This document shows, in pieces, positions 24,021 to 37,800 of a DNA stretch of 64,000 nt (the stretch's first letter is position 1; every line of letters starts with the position of its first letter). This stretch comes from Zerene cesonia (lineage: Eukaryota > Arthropoda > Insecta > Lepidoptera > Pieridae). The DNA is taken from assembly GCF_012273895.1 (NCBI RefSeq), contig NC_052129.1, forward strand, positions 4,836,001-4,900,000, written 5' to 3'. Both the position numbers and the translations under genes were made by a program. The notes below the pieces were generated by a model that was given only the letters and a program-made list of their open reading frames with translations, ran no database searches and was not told where the DNA came from.

Positions 24021-27000
24021 AGAATAAGTTAAGAATAAATTATAAACATTTGATTGTAAATATGTACAATAAATCAGTTAATCCTTCGAGCCCGCCTTTA
24101 AATAACGCGTCTGAAGGAAATAAAACACACAAATATTTAATAATTTTCTTTATTATTTGGTACACAATAACCGTCGATGTATCCAACCATACTCAGTGAA
24201 ATGGGCCAATTATAATCATTTCTAACATCTTACCATTTACTAAATCACTTATAGACATATGATACACGCCCCTCACCGTATAGTTGCACACTCGACACTT
24301 AACTACTGTAGTTCTGTACAACGCCATTCGCACCCTAATATAACGTTTAACATCAGATCAGAAAGTTTTACAATTTGTTAATAACGTGCATAGCATAAAG
24401 TTCACATTCGCTTGATATTTATAGATACATATAAATAATTAGGAACAAAACTACAAGTGTACAAAGTATACAAATTATTTTCATAATATAAATCCGTCTA
24501 GACAATTTGTGAAATGAATATAGATACATCTCTGCGATGCGATACGGACATAAAATAAACGCGTATTTAAAGAAATACTTATATACATGCATTTTGCACG
24601 ATCATCCACAGTCAGTCAATAATAATATCAGAATGAAAACAACGCAACTTTACGCTATGCTTTTTGAGAAAAGCATTATCGTTACGAAGTATAATAAGGC
24701 CCAGTTTGATCACAATATCCTTTACAGTTTTAGACCAATAACATCGACAGCCGCCCTGACCCCCTTTATGATATGCCACATTTTGAAATTGCATCAAACT
24801 TTGTCCTCTCACACGTTCGTAAAACAAAGGAGAAACAAATTCCCCACGATTCCACGAAGCACGACAACAAGGCGTATATTTAAAAACAACCGAAACCTAA
24901 ATTGTGTAAGGTAATCTAGTCACAGTCCAAAACATCAACTAACGGGCTAGTAAAATAATTTAAAGTCACAGCTTATTTCATATGAAGCATTTAAGTAAAA
25001 TAAATCTAAAAAGCCTTACAAATAATACATTTCATCACGACGTATGACGACTTCAAGAACAGACAATTTCATCGTTTTTATACATGTTCAACAATATGAC
25101 AAAGTCTCGGCGTACACTCGATAAAAAAAAATAACAATAATTGTCCACTTATTACCGATGATTATTCACCATGAAGATGGACAATGATCACACACTCAAA
25201 TTCACAAGTCCAATTCTAAAATACACATAAAAAATTTCCATCTAACGTTTGAAAAATATTTACAATTTTCATTAACTTCACGAAGGTTTCACTAGAAGCG
25301 TTTTCAATTGATTATTATTTATTTGTTTTTTTTACAAAATTTTGAACACTTTCAATAATTTGGCTCCGACGACCACCTCAAGTCCAATGTCTTTAATCCT
25401 AAACGTTTGGACGAATTTGTACAATTTTATCAGTAAAATCACGTCCGCTAAAGCCAATACCGAACTTTATTACTTGACAATAAAGTTCATTTTTTCGCGC
25501 AATATTTGAAAACGCTTATAACGTTTTTCATCTCAAAAACGACTATTTAAGGGTGAGTTCAGACTGTACGTATACGCAATATTTTTTTATTATAAATTGA
25601 TTCGCATTTGCGTAAAAAATACCCAATTAGAAAATTCCCACTGTTCCAAACCCACCCTTAGTACGACACAAAATTTAAAAAACGTTACATATTTTTGAGA
25701 CAATACGAGTGGATTTCATAGAGCATAGAGTTCAAAGTGTTGTCTATTGAATCTCTCTATGGGACACGGCTACTAACATCAATGTAACGAATAAAAGCTT
25801 TAACGACTAAACACCAATATAGATAAAAGTTGATTAATTTAATTGATTATTTTATTAACTATCAAAAAATGTCTATTTTATGATCATTTCTGTAAAATTA
25901 TTCTACAGACATCAAATATGCATGCGTTTAAAAAATAAGGAAAATTGTGGTCGCAAAAATATAAATAATTTCATGATATCCCTGTTTTATGTTGAAAAAA
26001 TGTGTATTTTAATGACACGGAACGAATAGACAATAGAATAATGAATCAAAATCGTGCTATCTCGCTCGTTAAAGCGTAGCATTTTCACTTATTCATATGT
26101 GAAACCAATATAAGTGCGAGTGGGATATGGTAATACAATTCCATTCTAAATGGACTACTGCGTTTATGCAATATTTGAACATTTAGGCGTCGCAAAGTGG
26201 GTATTTCAACGAAATTGATGATATATTAAGTATAAAAAAATGTGAATTAATTAGAAGTAAATAACGATAAAAATGTGGATTGGCTGTGACAGAGTGATAT
26301 ATTTTCACAGTGATAAATACTTTCTTAAAACGTGAGTTAAATTGATGACTGCGGGTTATTAATTCGTTGTTACATATATATTCTGGAGCTCCGGGCACGA
26401 AACGGTACGAAAAAAATATAATAGATTACGAACGAAAATCGAAATTACTCTTTTACGTAGACAACAGAGCAAAGCTGATTAATGTAAAATCTCCGGACTC
26501 TCGTCCTAGACTCGTGAAATAAATACTAGACGATTAATGTTTGATACATGTTTTTGATGAAATACATAAACGTTAAAAACTCATTGAAAACCGTATGCCG
26601 CGCTCGAAACGACTAAGTAAGATAAGCATTAAACAATACTCACTTGATATAAAACTAATAAACGACCAAAAAATTTGTGCTCACATTCAGGCGAATGCTA
26701 CATCGCAAATCAACGACAGCGAATCGTTTTAAAAAAAACAAAGCAGAATCAATTCGTTTATTTGTTCATGATCAACACTAACGCATACTTAAATTAAAAA
26801 ATATATTTAAAAAATACATTTATATTATTATCTTTACACATGCTGGGTGAACTCTATCGAACACACAAAAAAAATAAATTTACAATAAAAATGTGATGCG
26901 TTCATGTGTTCGTTAGAATTAATAATCACAGTGTTAAGTCCTTACGCATATTCCTGTTTCCTGCCGTGAAAACAGACAGCCGAGCTATTCGGACATCGCA

Positions 27001-27946
27001 TATAATGCTATCCCTTTCACTCGCCCAAAACTTCCGTACACTAGAGCGAGATAAAAGACCTCAGCTTGTGAACCACCTCCAACAGTAGGTCGTGTATCTC
27101 GCTCTTTTTAAGGGATTTTGTAAGCGAAAGAAAGTGACAGATTGATTGAAAATGCGATTAGAAAAATAGGTGTACGTCTCTATTTAAACTTTGAATAAAT
27201 GTAATACATTGAACTCACAATTTGTCACAATATAATATTACGATGCATAATATCGATAAAGAATAATAGGTTTCATATTTTATTCAGATGTATGTCTTAA
27301 ATTCATTAGCGAATTAACTCAGCCCTACAAAAGGGCGTATTTTTAAGATTTCGAAAGCAAAGGTTTGCACAAGAAATTGTACATTTTTCTATAAAGATGT
27401 GAATCTAGGCCGTGTGTAGTATGGTGTGGTTAGACACAATATTTTTAACGTAGTTAAAAGTTTATCAATGAATATTCTAGAAAATTCCAGTAGAAAATTT
27501 ATTGGTCTTTGATCGATTGCTTATCAGCGACATTTTCTTACAAGTTCAGTATTAAAAATACTCGGAATTCGGATATCTGTATTGTTTTATGAAACATTAA
27601 TGTGGGTTCCCGATATATTTTAATTAAGTAGAGATATATGTCTTTGTAATAAACCTCAAATTGATTGTTTCCGGATCGTTTACTATCCAGATGATTGTCA
27701 ATATTTGTGAAATATCATACTCATATTATAGTAATTTGCGTATCTGCGCATGCGCAACTCTCAAAATACATGAAGTCACGTGGACATTCAGTGCCGCTCA
27801 CTGAGATCAAGATCAGGACGTATTATGCGCGCGTCGCACCGAATGTTCTGGAACATTTTCTAATATGGAGGTGGCGGTGTGACGTCACCGCGCATGCGCT
27901 GTACGACTCAAGAACGTCACACGTTGTGGTGTCGCGTGCTGCGCGC
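24021..27946 (-). other. Probable 3' UTR of KDM5, contig copy 2 (cut by gap)
   Basis: Same sequence as 18159-22095. The distal end is lost in the gap, so the transcript end must be inferred from copy 1. Confidence 0.4.
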
Positions 27947-28551
27947 TCAGTGCCGTTCCGGCTGCCGTTCGGCGCGGTCGCCGCGCTGCGCGCACGAGCC
28001 GCACACGTAGTCGTCGTCCTCCCGCAGGGCGCCCCTGCTTAGCCCCACGCAGTGCATGTGGAACCATTGGTCGCATCCGCCGTCGCACTGCACCCAATCT
28101 ACTTTACCTGTTGAAAACACTAAACCTCAGTAAAACATTTCAGAAATGTGGCAAATACTAACAATTAGCAACTTTTTGAAAAGAATAATGACGGGTATAT
28201 TCAATATTTAATTTTGATGCAGTCTCTAATGCGCCGCACACACACTTTAAAAAAAAGTATTATGCGTAATTACAACAAAAGTACACTATACTATAGTCTA
28301 GGCTATTCAGGGAGATTTCATTAGCCGATTTCTGCTGTCTGTTTAGTGAACAAAAATATACATCTACCTTGAAAATTAGGCCTATTACGATATAACTGGA
28401 TGTGATAACATACCAGTGGGCCTGAGGCAGTCGGCGGCCGCGCAATCCTCCTCATCATCAGCCGACGAGGGTGACGACGTGCTGCTGCGCCGCGACGCCG
28501 CCTCCGCCCGCCCCCGGCTGTTGCCCGCGTTCGACCCACCGCGCGCTTGAC
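27947..28551 (-). CDS. lid: KDM5 exons 29-30: PHD finger 3 and stop
   Basis: Exons 28551-28414 and 28107-27947 code about residues 1472-1570. PHD3 reads DCAAADCLRPTGKVDWVQCD, GGCDQWFHMHCVGL and YVCGSC. Trp1522 and Trp1532 keep the ten-residue spacing of the two tryptophans that cage H3K4me3 in mammalian KDM5A PHD3. The protein ends 15 residues after the last zinc ligand. A second, gap-truncated copy lies at 22096-23020. Confidence 0.93.
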
Positions 28552-31500
28552 CTGATCGTAATCAATTATGAGTAATTTTATATTTTACCTGATATAATTA
28601 TCGATAATAAGTCTAATATCAGGTGCACAATTGGAACTAAAAATGAACACATGCTAAATGTCTCTACCAATAAATATAAACACAATCGTAGCTCTCAATA
28701 TTGTTATTTATCGACAGAGGAAGGACGCATGCAATGTTTTACACTGAAATTTCAATATATTAATTACTATTATTACTATAAAAAAATATTTTTAAAGCTC
28801 CTTACCAACTAGGTAACAAATGTTTCTAAGCAAATCTCAATTACACGTACTTAAAAACCTATCCAATGTCACATCCCCCCCCATCTCACCTAATCTCGTG
28901 TGCCGCGGATGCTTGCCGCGCTTCCGCCTCTCCTGCCGGGCCATGTAGTGCTTGCGCATCATCAGCCCCGACGCGGCCGACAGCGCCTGCTTCCTGTTCA
29001 GGTAGTTGGTCGTCGTGGACGAGCCGCGCTTTATGCTCGTCTTCGTCGTCGTTGCGCCTGTGCGAGTTATTGTGTTAAATTGTGGATTTTATTTTTATTT
29101 TTTATTTTATATTATTTTTATTTTTTATTTTATTTTAAGTGCGGTGGTGAGAAATGATATGTGTTTAAACAAAAAAATTACTCTATCTCTTTAAAAATAA
29201 TCAACACTGGATTGCGGAAATACAAGAGAGAAAAATGGAGAGATAGCTCTCCGTCTCCTACCTTACCTGCCTCTTTTAATGTAATGCGTATAAATGAAGT
29301 CAGGTAATCGTTACCAGTTGGGTATCCGTTAACCTATATAACACCAAAAATTGCATTTCTAACTATAAGAAGCGATCTCTTTTCACATTCCCCTTCCACA
29401 ACACACTCCCCCTCTCACATCTCTTGAACCTCCAATACACATCCATCACAGTCCAGCGAGTAGCTGCCCCCCTCTCCCCTCACCGTGTGGGCGGCTCCGC
29501 TTGAGCTGGTGGTGGTGGCGCGGCTGGTGCGGCCGCTTGCGGCGCCCCGCCTCCAGCACGCGGCCGCCGCGCCGCCCCTCCGCGCTGCGCACCGCCGCCA
29601 CCGCGCTCCAGATCTGCGCCTGCTCCTCCAGCCGCACCTGCGCACACACATACACACATTACATCCATACATTAGCATTGGGATACGGAGATACCATGTG
29701 GCAATGTGGACGTGAGAAATATTGTTACCATGCTATAAGAATATCAACAAATTATTAGTTATAAAGAAATCTATAGCTAAATCTGACTCAACGGACCACA
29801 ACAGGACGAAAAAAAATTACTATACCTCTAGTAAATCACCCTCTAGCATGATGTCCTCTAATTTCTGCAGAATGCTAGGCGTAGTTCGATTGCTCGGCGA
29901 GCGCGGCGACGCGCTGTACGCGTGCTCTACGCTCGCTGATGATCTATGTCAGAAATACAGAAATTTCAGTCCGAAAAAATACTAATGAAATAATATGTCT
30001 TATTATATTTTGTGCTTACACATTTTGAGACATCATTCATTTTTTTTAATCATAAAGTGTACTTTTTTTTTAACTATAGATATCTATCTATCTATCGTTG
30101 CACTTTATAAATACAACGAAATATATTATGAATTACCTGGGCGCAGTCCCATCTCGCCTGTCGGTCCTGTATGCGGCGAGCTGCGGGCTTGCCAGCACGG
30201 CGCGCGCCGCGTCCTGCCAGGCCATCGCGCGCTCCGTCACGCACTGTAGGGCTTCGCCCTCCGCGAGCCGCACTGGTAGTTTTTGCAGCCATACCTGTTT
30301 TGTTGCGATGATTATGTAATATACAATTGTGTATATTATACATGAACCATAAACATATAAGACGACCTAAAAATACATATTTCTCGAAACGATTATTACC
30401 GTAAAGTACAAAAGGGAGCTCAAGAACACGTCTTGTTAAAATTATACATGCAGAAATATGTACTTTGTCCATATTTCCGTTACTCAACACTACATTAGAT
30501 ACACATCCAAATTGATCGGAAATTTCTATCCAAGTAAATCATATACAATCATTAATCAAGCGTCAACAAATTTTTAGACATTTTTTGTCTATTTTATTAT
30601 TATTATTATTTTTTTTTTTTTTGTTTCGGCCGGCACTCACCAGCAGCGCCAGGATGCGGTGCAGGCGCGGGCGCTTGGTGCGCGCGCAGTCGGCGCACAG
30701 GAACTTGGCGTCGGCGCACGGGAACGGCAGCTCCACGCGCTCCGGCGACTCGTCGCGCTCCGAACGCTCGTCACGCGCGCCCGATATGCACGACGCTAAC
30801 GGGTGAACGCAAGCTAATTATTGTTTTATTTGTTAAACGCTCTGCGGTTGGGAGTAATATAGAAAATCCAGGTGGTGAGCACTTATTCCGTCAGAGTTGA
30901 TAACCTCTTCTTTTATTGAAGTCGGTTGAAAAGAAGAGTAATATTATTAAAACGAGATGTATTTTATAATAATTTTGCTTATTGGATAACCAAATTACAA
31001 TAGCTAAGTTTAATTTAGTGTATCACTAACACCAAAATATGGTAGTTGACCAACCAATATAAGGGTAATTGCAAAAAATATATAAACTCACCGTGAAACC
31101 AGTCCTTGCACAGTTCACACTGCGTCATGAGCCCGTACTGCCGCTTCTGGCACGAGCAGAACGTGACGCCGGCCGTTGGCGGTGAGCGTACGTCCTTGCG
31201 CATGTTTTTAGCTCTACAATAACATACAAAATTCAAGGATTACACAGAAGTCATACGACATTACGTACATTTATATCCCACACCCCCCCCCTCCCCCACC
31301 TATTCTTATATTTTGCACATTAGAGAAAAGACATTTTGCACAACAAATTGATTACTTCAATTTCATTAATCAGTCACTTAAAACACAGTTAAGACTCTCT
31401 CTTCTAATATGTATTTATAGAGCAATAACGGTCCGTTCCGGCTTCACCCGTGTTACCTATAAAACTCATGTATGTGGAGAAATAATGGTGAAAGAATTTA

Positions 31501-31777
31501 TGGAATCGGTCTAACAGTTTTCCATATTACCTCGTTCAAACAAACCGTTCAGCTTCAAATTATAAGTATATATATATTAACACCACGAACCTAAAAAAAA
31601 AAAAAAAACAATATAAAATATATTTGTATGTCTCATGATGTACCTGAGCTCCTTGATAGCGGCGAGCTCCCGTAGCTCCGCCTGCTTGAAGGCGGCAACG
31701 ATCTCGGTGGGCGTGGCGTCCTCGCTGAAGTGCTTCAGCAGCGGCGGCTCCTCGGACGCGTCGCGCCCGCGCTTGCG

Positions 31778-31810
<33 letters not shown>

Positions 31811-34800
31811 GCCCTCCGCGCCCTCCGTGCGGGGAGACAGCGCCTCGAGTAGCGTGAACGGCCAGTTCTGTTGCAAGAGTATGAAGCAATTAATGAAATA
31901 GATTTTATTAACCGTTCATTGTGTTTTTTTATTGGTCAATAGGGAAATGCTTGACCTTATTGTCTATTATTAGAAGAGACGACATAACATAACATTTTTT
32001 AAAGCATTCATAGTGTTTTTTTATTATTAGACAATAGACAACTCGCCTGATGGTAAGCTAAGTTAGCAGTAGTTGGATAAGCCTCACCAGCCTCACTTTA
32101 TAGAAATGTACTTTTACAGTCAGTCAGTTCTCTCGACATTTTTTTAAACAAAATTCCTTCTGACTGCACCTCTGGAATTTGAATTACTTGATTCAAAATT
32201 TTACTCCGCGAACAATACCTTTTTCATAAACATCTCAGCGGCGCCCCGTTTCCACTCCTTGGCAGACTGCAACGCGGCTGCCAGTTGATCCTTCTCGTAC
32301 AACGATATCGGTATCTGCATGCCGCGCTTCACCAGCGCCTCCACGCTGTGCATGTACGGGTACAGCTCCTTTGATTGCATCTCTTCCACCTGTTGGGAGT
32401 GAATTTATATGAAGTTTATGGAAATTTTCATTTATTGGTTGGTTTATAGGTTCAATTCCGGTTCGAAGGACCAAAATGTATGAGTATATTATATACCCTG
32501 ATGTAGAGCTACGATGCTAGGGTTGGAGGGATTGTTAAAATTAAAGCCAAATCTACCCACGTTATTTAATTGATAAATAGCACCGTTACTGTTATAATAT
32601 GCTAAAAAATGTAAACTCAAATCCATCTTTAGAATAATTCATCTAAGCGGAATATAATATGGACCATTATTTTATTCTCACCATATCAAATATCACTTTC
32701 TACACTCACCTTTGCCAACCAATCCTTAGCATGCGTGGCGGCTGTCCGCAAAGCGTGTTGCGATGGTAACGCCGCTTCTATATCATCACCTTCCGCCAAC
32801 AAAGCATCCAGCTCGGCTAGTGTTGTGTGCGTCTTGTCGAATTCATCGATAGATTCCCTGCCTTTGGGTGGGTTGGTATCTATTAGCACCGCTTTGGCGC
32901 GACGTTCCCAGTCTTCGACTTGCACTGTGACAAATAAAAAAATAACTATTGCAACTCTGCTCCTAAGAAAAATAAAATTTGAATTGAGCTCAGATTACAA
33001 TCGAATGATATGCATATAATAGTACACAAACCTTAAAACACTACTTTTCAATGCTCACTATTTCATAGTTTAAAAATGAAGTAAACATAGCTTTTTATTA
33101 TATTTAACACCCATTTTAATCAACACATTCACCATCCCTCTCTCTATTATCCTAAATACAATATTATATAATGGAACATTCCTAATTCAATTTACCAAAC
33201 ACTTGCCAAACTCACATTTAAGCTTATACAGCGTAGCCCGTTCCACCTCGACGCGTCGATGCGGAACAACACTAGCCGCCTCCTGCAGCAGCTTATCGAT
33301 AATCTCCGGTGTTAGTGATGCGCAATCGTCGCGATGCTCCCGCGCCGATACGATAAATTTCTCCTGTTGGAGTCTCGCTTGCAGGGCTGGTAACTGTGGG
33401 AGTACTATGCACAGCCGGGAGCCCAGTTCTACCACCTATAGATTTAATAAACATATATCATAAATACACCCTAAAAATTTGTTTACTGTCAACTCTGGGA
33501 GAACAAAAAAAAAATACTATATAGGCAACCCTATTCTCCTGATATATCTATATATAAATATAAAAGAATGTGGTGTTACACTCTTTATAGCTCAAGAACG
33601 CATTAATTGATGATTTGGCTGAAAATTTGTGCAGAGGTAGCTTAGAATGGGGAAGGGACATATTAACATAAAATTTTGTGATCATATTGAATAGAATTTA
33701 GGAGAACCTTAAAAACAACAAAAAAAGAGCATAATTTGGTATATAATGTACTTCAGATAAATATCTATAGCAATGCTTCAATAAATTAAAATAATAATTA
33801 ATTATTAAAACAATCGACTATCGACAACCTCCAAAAACATTATTTAGTAACAGGCAACACTTTCAAGTAGCATACCTCTTCCAACTCCCTGACTGATGAC
33901 GAATCGCACTCCTCCAAATCACCGTTCAGTAGTTCCGTAGCTCGATCTTCGAACTCGGCCGTTTGTCGCAATACTTCTTTCACAGCTGACCCTGAGACAC
34001 AACAATTGAGTTTATAAATAATTCCCAAATACATATATCTCTCTTCGTTCTTCCAACTTATTATTAGTATGTACTCCTGTCCATCGTTCAAACTTTTATA
34101 GCAGCTCGTTTACTGTGCGTGCTATTCAACTCTGGAACGCTTTACCCGAAAGAATCAGATGTGCGAAAACGCTTTGCTCTTTTAAGTCTTTATTGAAAGT
34201 TCATTACCTGTCCATGCAGTAGCAGTATAAGCCATTTGTAATTTTTGTATATATTGTTTATCTAGTATAGTTTATGTATTTTATTGTAAGAGTATATATT
34301 TTTATATAGTATTTATGTAAAACATGTGTATTTTATTTATTTTTTTTCTCATATTCTGATATATTTTTTAGTTTCTTGCACTAACCCTAAAACCTCTTGC
34401 ATTTCCTTTCCTACCAGGTTGCCTGGCAGAGATTGCTGTCTAGCAATAAGGCCGCCTTTTGTACAATTTATCATTGTGCCATATTATATTTTGTATAAAC
34501 TATTCTTTCTGTTTTGTACAATAAAGTATTATAAATAAATAAATAAAAATTGTATCAAACACTTTAATAATACATATTGCCTTTAATATAATGGCTGACC
34601 GCCTCCTTGGTACAATGATAAACGCGTGAGCATAGAACCGAGGGGTCCTGGGTTCGACTGCGGGTGGGGACGCACAAAAGAAAATGTCTCGGTCTGGCAG
34701 GACACGGCCTACTTGTCCATAAAGAAAATCGATCAGTGGAACAGATGTATATCATCTGCCTCATACCCCAGTACGGGGACACGGGACTTCACTTAATATA

Positions 34801-37800
34801 ATGGCGTCAGTTTTATTGTGGCAAGAGCGTGATAAAAATTAGCCTATACTCGTATACATATCCAGACTATAATCCCGGAGATGGCCGAGATATATTCTAT
34901 AGCATATAATATACCGTTTTTAGATTTTATTTATCTGTGATACAATGTTGAAAACGACTCGCTCCATGCGCGTGCGCATCTCGTTGGCAACAATAATTTT
35001 TACCATATAAATTTAATTCATACCTTCAGGTAGAACACAGGCTAGGCCGTCGATTTCAGCGGCAAAGAGAGTCAGCTCATGTATGGTGAGCTTGTACTTG
35101 GGGTCGTGGTGGCGCGTGCGCGTGCGCATCTTGTTCAGGTCCAGCTGCTGGATGACTGAGGCGCACTTCTCTGCGTCTTCTATGGCCGTTTCCAGCGCTC
35201 GAACGAGTTCCGTTTTATGCATCTGCATTATCATATTGAGTTATGCACGAATTATTAAATTATTTTTGATTATGTATATAGTATAGAATTAAATGTGTAT
35301 GTCTTTGAGTAAATATATCTATAAAGAACTAGCTGTTCGCCCGTGGTACATGTATAGCCTATGTCACTTTGTGAAGTTGCAGCTTTCTAAAATTGAAAGA
35401 GTTTTTGAAATTCGTCCAGTAGGTTTTAAATTTATCCATTACAAACAAACAAACAAAAATACAAATTCTTCCTCTTTATAATATTAGTGTAGATACTGCA
35501 GATGGTGGTACTGGTAAGTAATCCTTCAAATAACGTGCGATGCGTGCGTGCATATGCGTGCTTAAATAAATGTTAAGGTATACATATATAGTACATGTAT
35601 GTGTGGATTCGTGTATTCACGACATCGTATGGGTATATACCTTGAGGTCGTGCGCCCGCTTGAGGTGCGCGCGCAGGCCGTCGAGGTCGCACGTCTTGGG
35701 CGTGTCCGGGTCGAGCGCGTTCTGCACGGCCTCCGCCCACTCGCGGAACTGCTCCGACTTGCGCTTCAGCTTGTCGAGCATCGCCGGCAGCTCGTCCAGC
35801 GTGTAGCGGTACCTGGACGACGTCGTTAATTCATTGTTGTTATAGATTCTTCTTAGAAAGCAGAGCAGTTTACACATAGACACTAATAAGTTCAAACTTC
35901 TTTTTCATGAAATAAAATACCTAAGCATTCACCGAACCATTAAGCTTCACCGGATATTTAAATACCATTCCCAACCCACCTAAGTTTATGAGCGGCCGGT
36001 GCGCACGCGCACAGCTGGTGGAAGTGGCGCAGGCACGCGACGAGCTGCGTGCACGGGCACGTGACGCACGACAGGAAGCACGTGGTCTTGCACAGGTGGC
36101 ACTGCCGCTCGTCGTCCGGCAGCAGCTCGAACGCCTCGCGCTCCGCTTCCGTCACACCCTAGGTTAAATAGTTAAATAATCAAACATGAATGCACTGTTA
36201 AAATGTACAATTTTATTTCATATTTTACACACCCCTTCTCAGACAAGTAATAAATTCAGGACGATAATACGTATGATTTAAACTATAATAACAGATAAGG
36301 ATCCATCTCTTTTCAAACAAACAAGCACATTGCGGGCGAACACGCATTAGGACTGCAAAGAATCTCAATACAATCTCCCCCCTCCCCTTTGCGCCCTTAA
36401 CTAACTAATATCAACCCCCCACTCACCCAGTCCAGCAGCGCCTTCCGGAGCTTGCGCTCGTCGTGCAGCATGGTGCGCATGTCCCTGTAGGCGGCGAGCG
36501 CGACGGTGAGGCTGAGCGAGTCCGCCTCGAGCGCCATCTTGCACACGAGCTCGTCGTGCGAGAACACGCAGTAGCGCCGCAGCGTCGAGTAGTGGGCTAT
36601 ACACTCGCGCCCCATTTTTAGCTGGTGGATAGTAATAAATAATCAATTAAGCATAGCAGCTAGAGTAACACATTTAAAAAAACATTACAAATAGGTTACT
36701 TATTATATGGTATATTCAACTTCATGTTACAATAACAAAATCTCCTTCGAGGTTATCAAAATGACCTGACTTAATCAAAAAATAAAAACTCACCCAGTCG
36801 GCTGGTGTGAAGTTTACAGCCTCAGCGAAATTGTATCCTTGATTGAAACCGGCGTGATACGCTCGCGGGAACGTTATCACAAACTCGCCGGCATGTTGAT
36901 CCGTTCTGTAACAAAGATATTATTAAGCTTATTAACCAACAGAAAACCTCGTTTTAATACCTGTGAATATTCAATTGTAGCATGAATAAAACTAAAATTG
37001 AATATTCGCTATATATATAAATAAATATACATATACAATGACTATTGAAGAGCAAATCTTGATAAAGCTGAAACGATTTTCTATTCTTAAAATATTATGC
37101 AATTTTTGTGTGAATTAATTGATTTCAAAGATATTTTCTTTGTCTATCTGAATGTCTTATAAAATCCACATACTAACGGTAGAATTAGTGAATGAAAAAT
37201 TATATAATTGATACTGAAAACAAACAATGTTACATAACAAAACCAGATATAAACTCCCCCTTCCGACTATCATCAATATGATTGATGGTGACAATAAAAA
37301 GGCACTCTTTAATGTATTTTGTCTTCACAAAACTTCCAAGAAGATACACACCTGTAGACCGGCACTCCAGCCTTCATCAGCACATTGGGGTTCATGATGG
37401 TCACGAGCTGATGGAGCAGGTCTGGTTGGAGCTGGAACAGCTCCGGGGCCTCCGCTTTCATCGCCGCTTCGAACTGCTCTGCCTTGGAGCTGGGCACTCC
37501 ATACCTGTGCATCCAAAAATCTCAGATATTGGTTTAACTTAAATTTGAGTAAGATATTTTTCGTTTATATCAAATTCCCAACTATAATGTTACAAATATA
37601 AATGACTGTTTCTGAGACAAGTCAAAAACATCCAATTTAGCAATAAAATAGTAGTACAGCAATTATATATAAAAGCATTAACTCGTTTTACGATATAATT
37701 TATCACAAAATAAAATGTACCATGTTTTCGGTTCACCCCAATGCAGGTAATTGATTGAATAACTCCAGTGATCCTCATTGTGCCAGCAGAACGTGGCGAA

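Larger units (their letters stand above)
24021..28918. repeat. Copy 2 of 4.9-kb direct duplication
   Basis: Begins at the right edge of the gap and runs on without a break into the rest of KDM5, so this copy carries the usable 3' end of the gene. The 47-bp segment 28337-28383 is present here only. Confidence 0.95.

Noticed and set aside
22922..24199. Open frames running through the N gap
   Set aside because: They consist almost wholly of unknown residues and exist only because N codons contain no stop.
18159..28918. A second KDM5 paralogue at 22.1-23.0 kb
   Set aside because: Only three 3' exons are present, they abut the gap, and they differ from copy 2 at allelic levels. No separate gene is supported.
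34596..34680. tRNA gene at the head of SINE family A
   Set aside because: Same reasoning; the sequence continues into a SINE body shared with 40915-41120.
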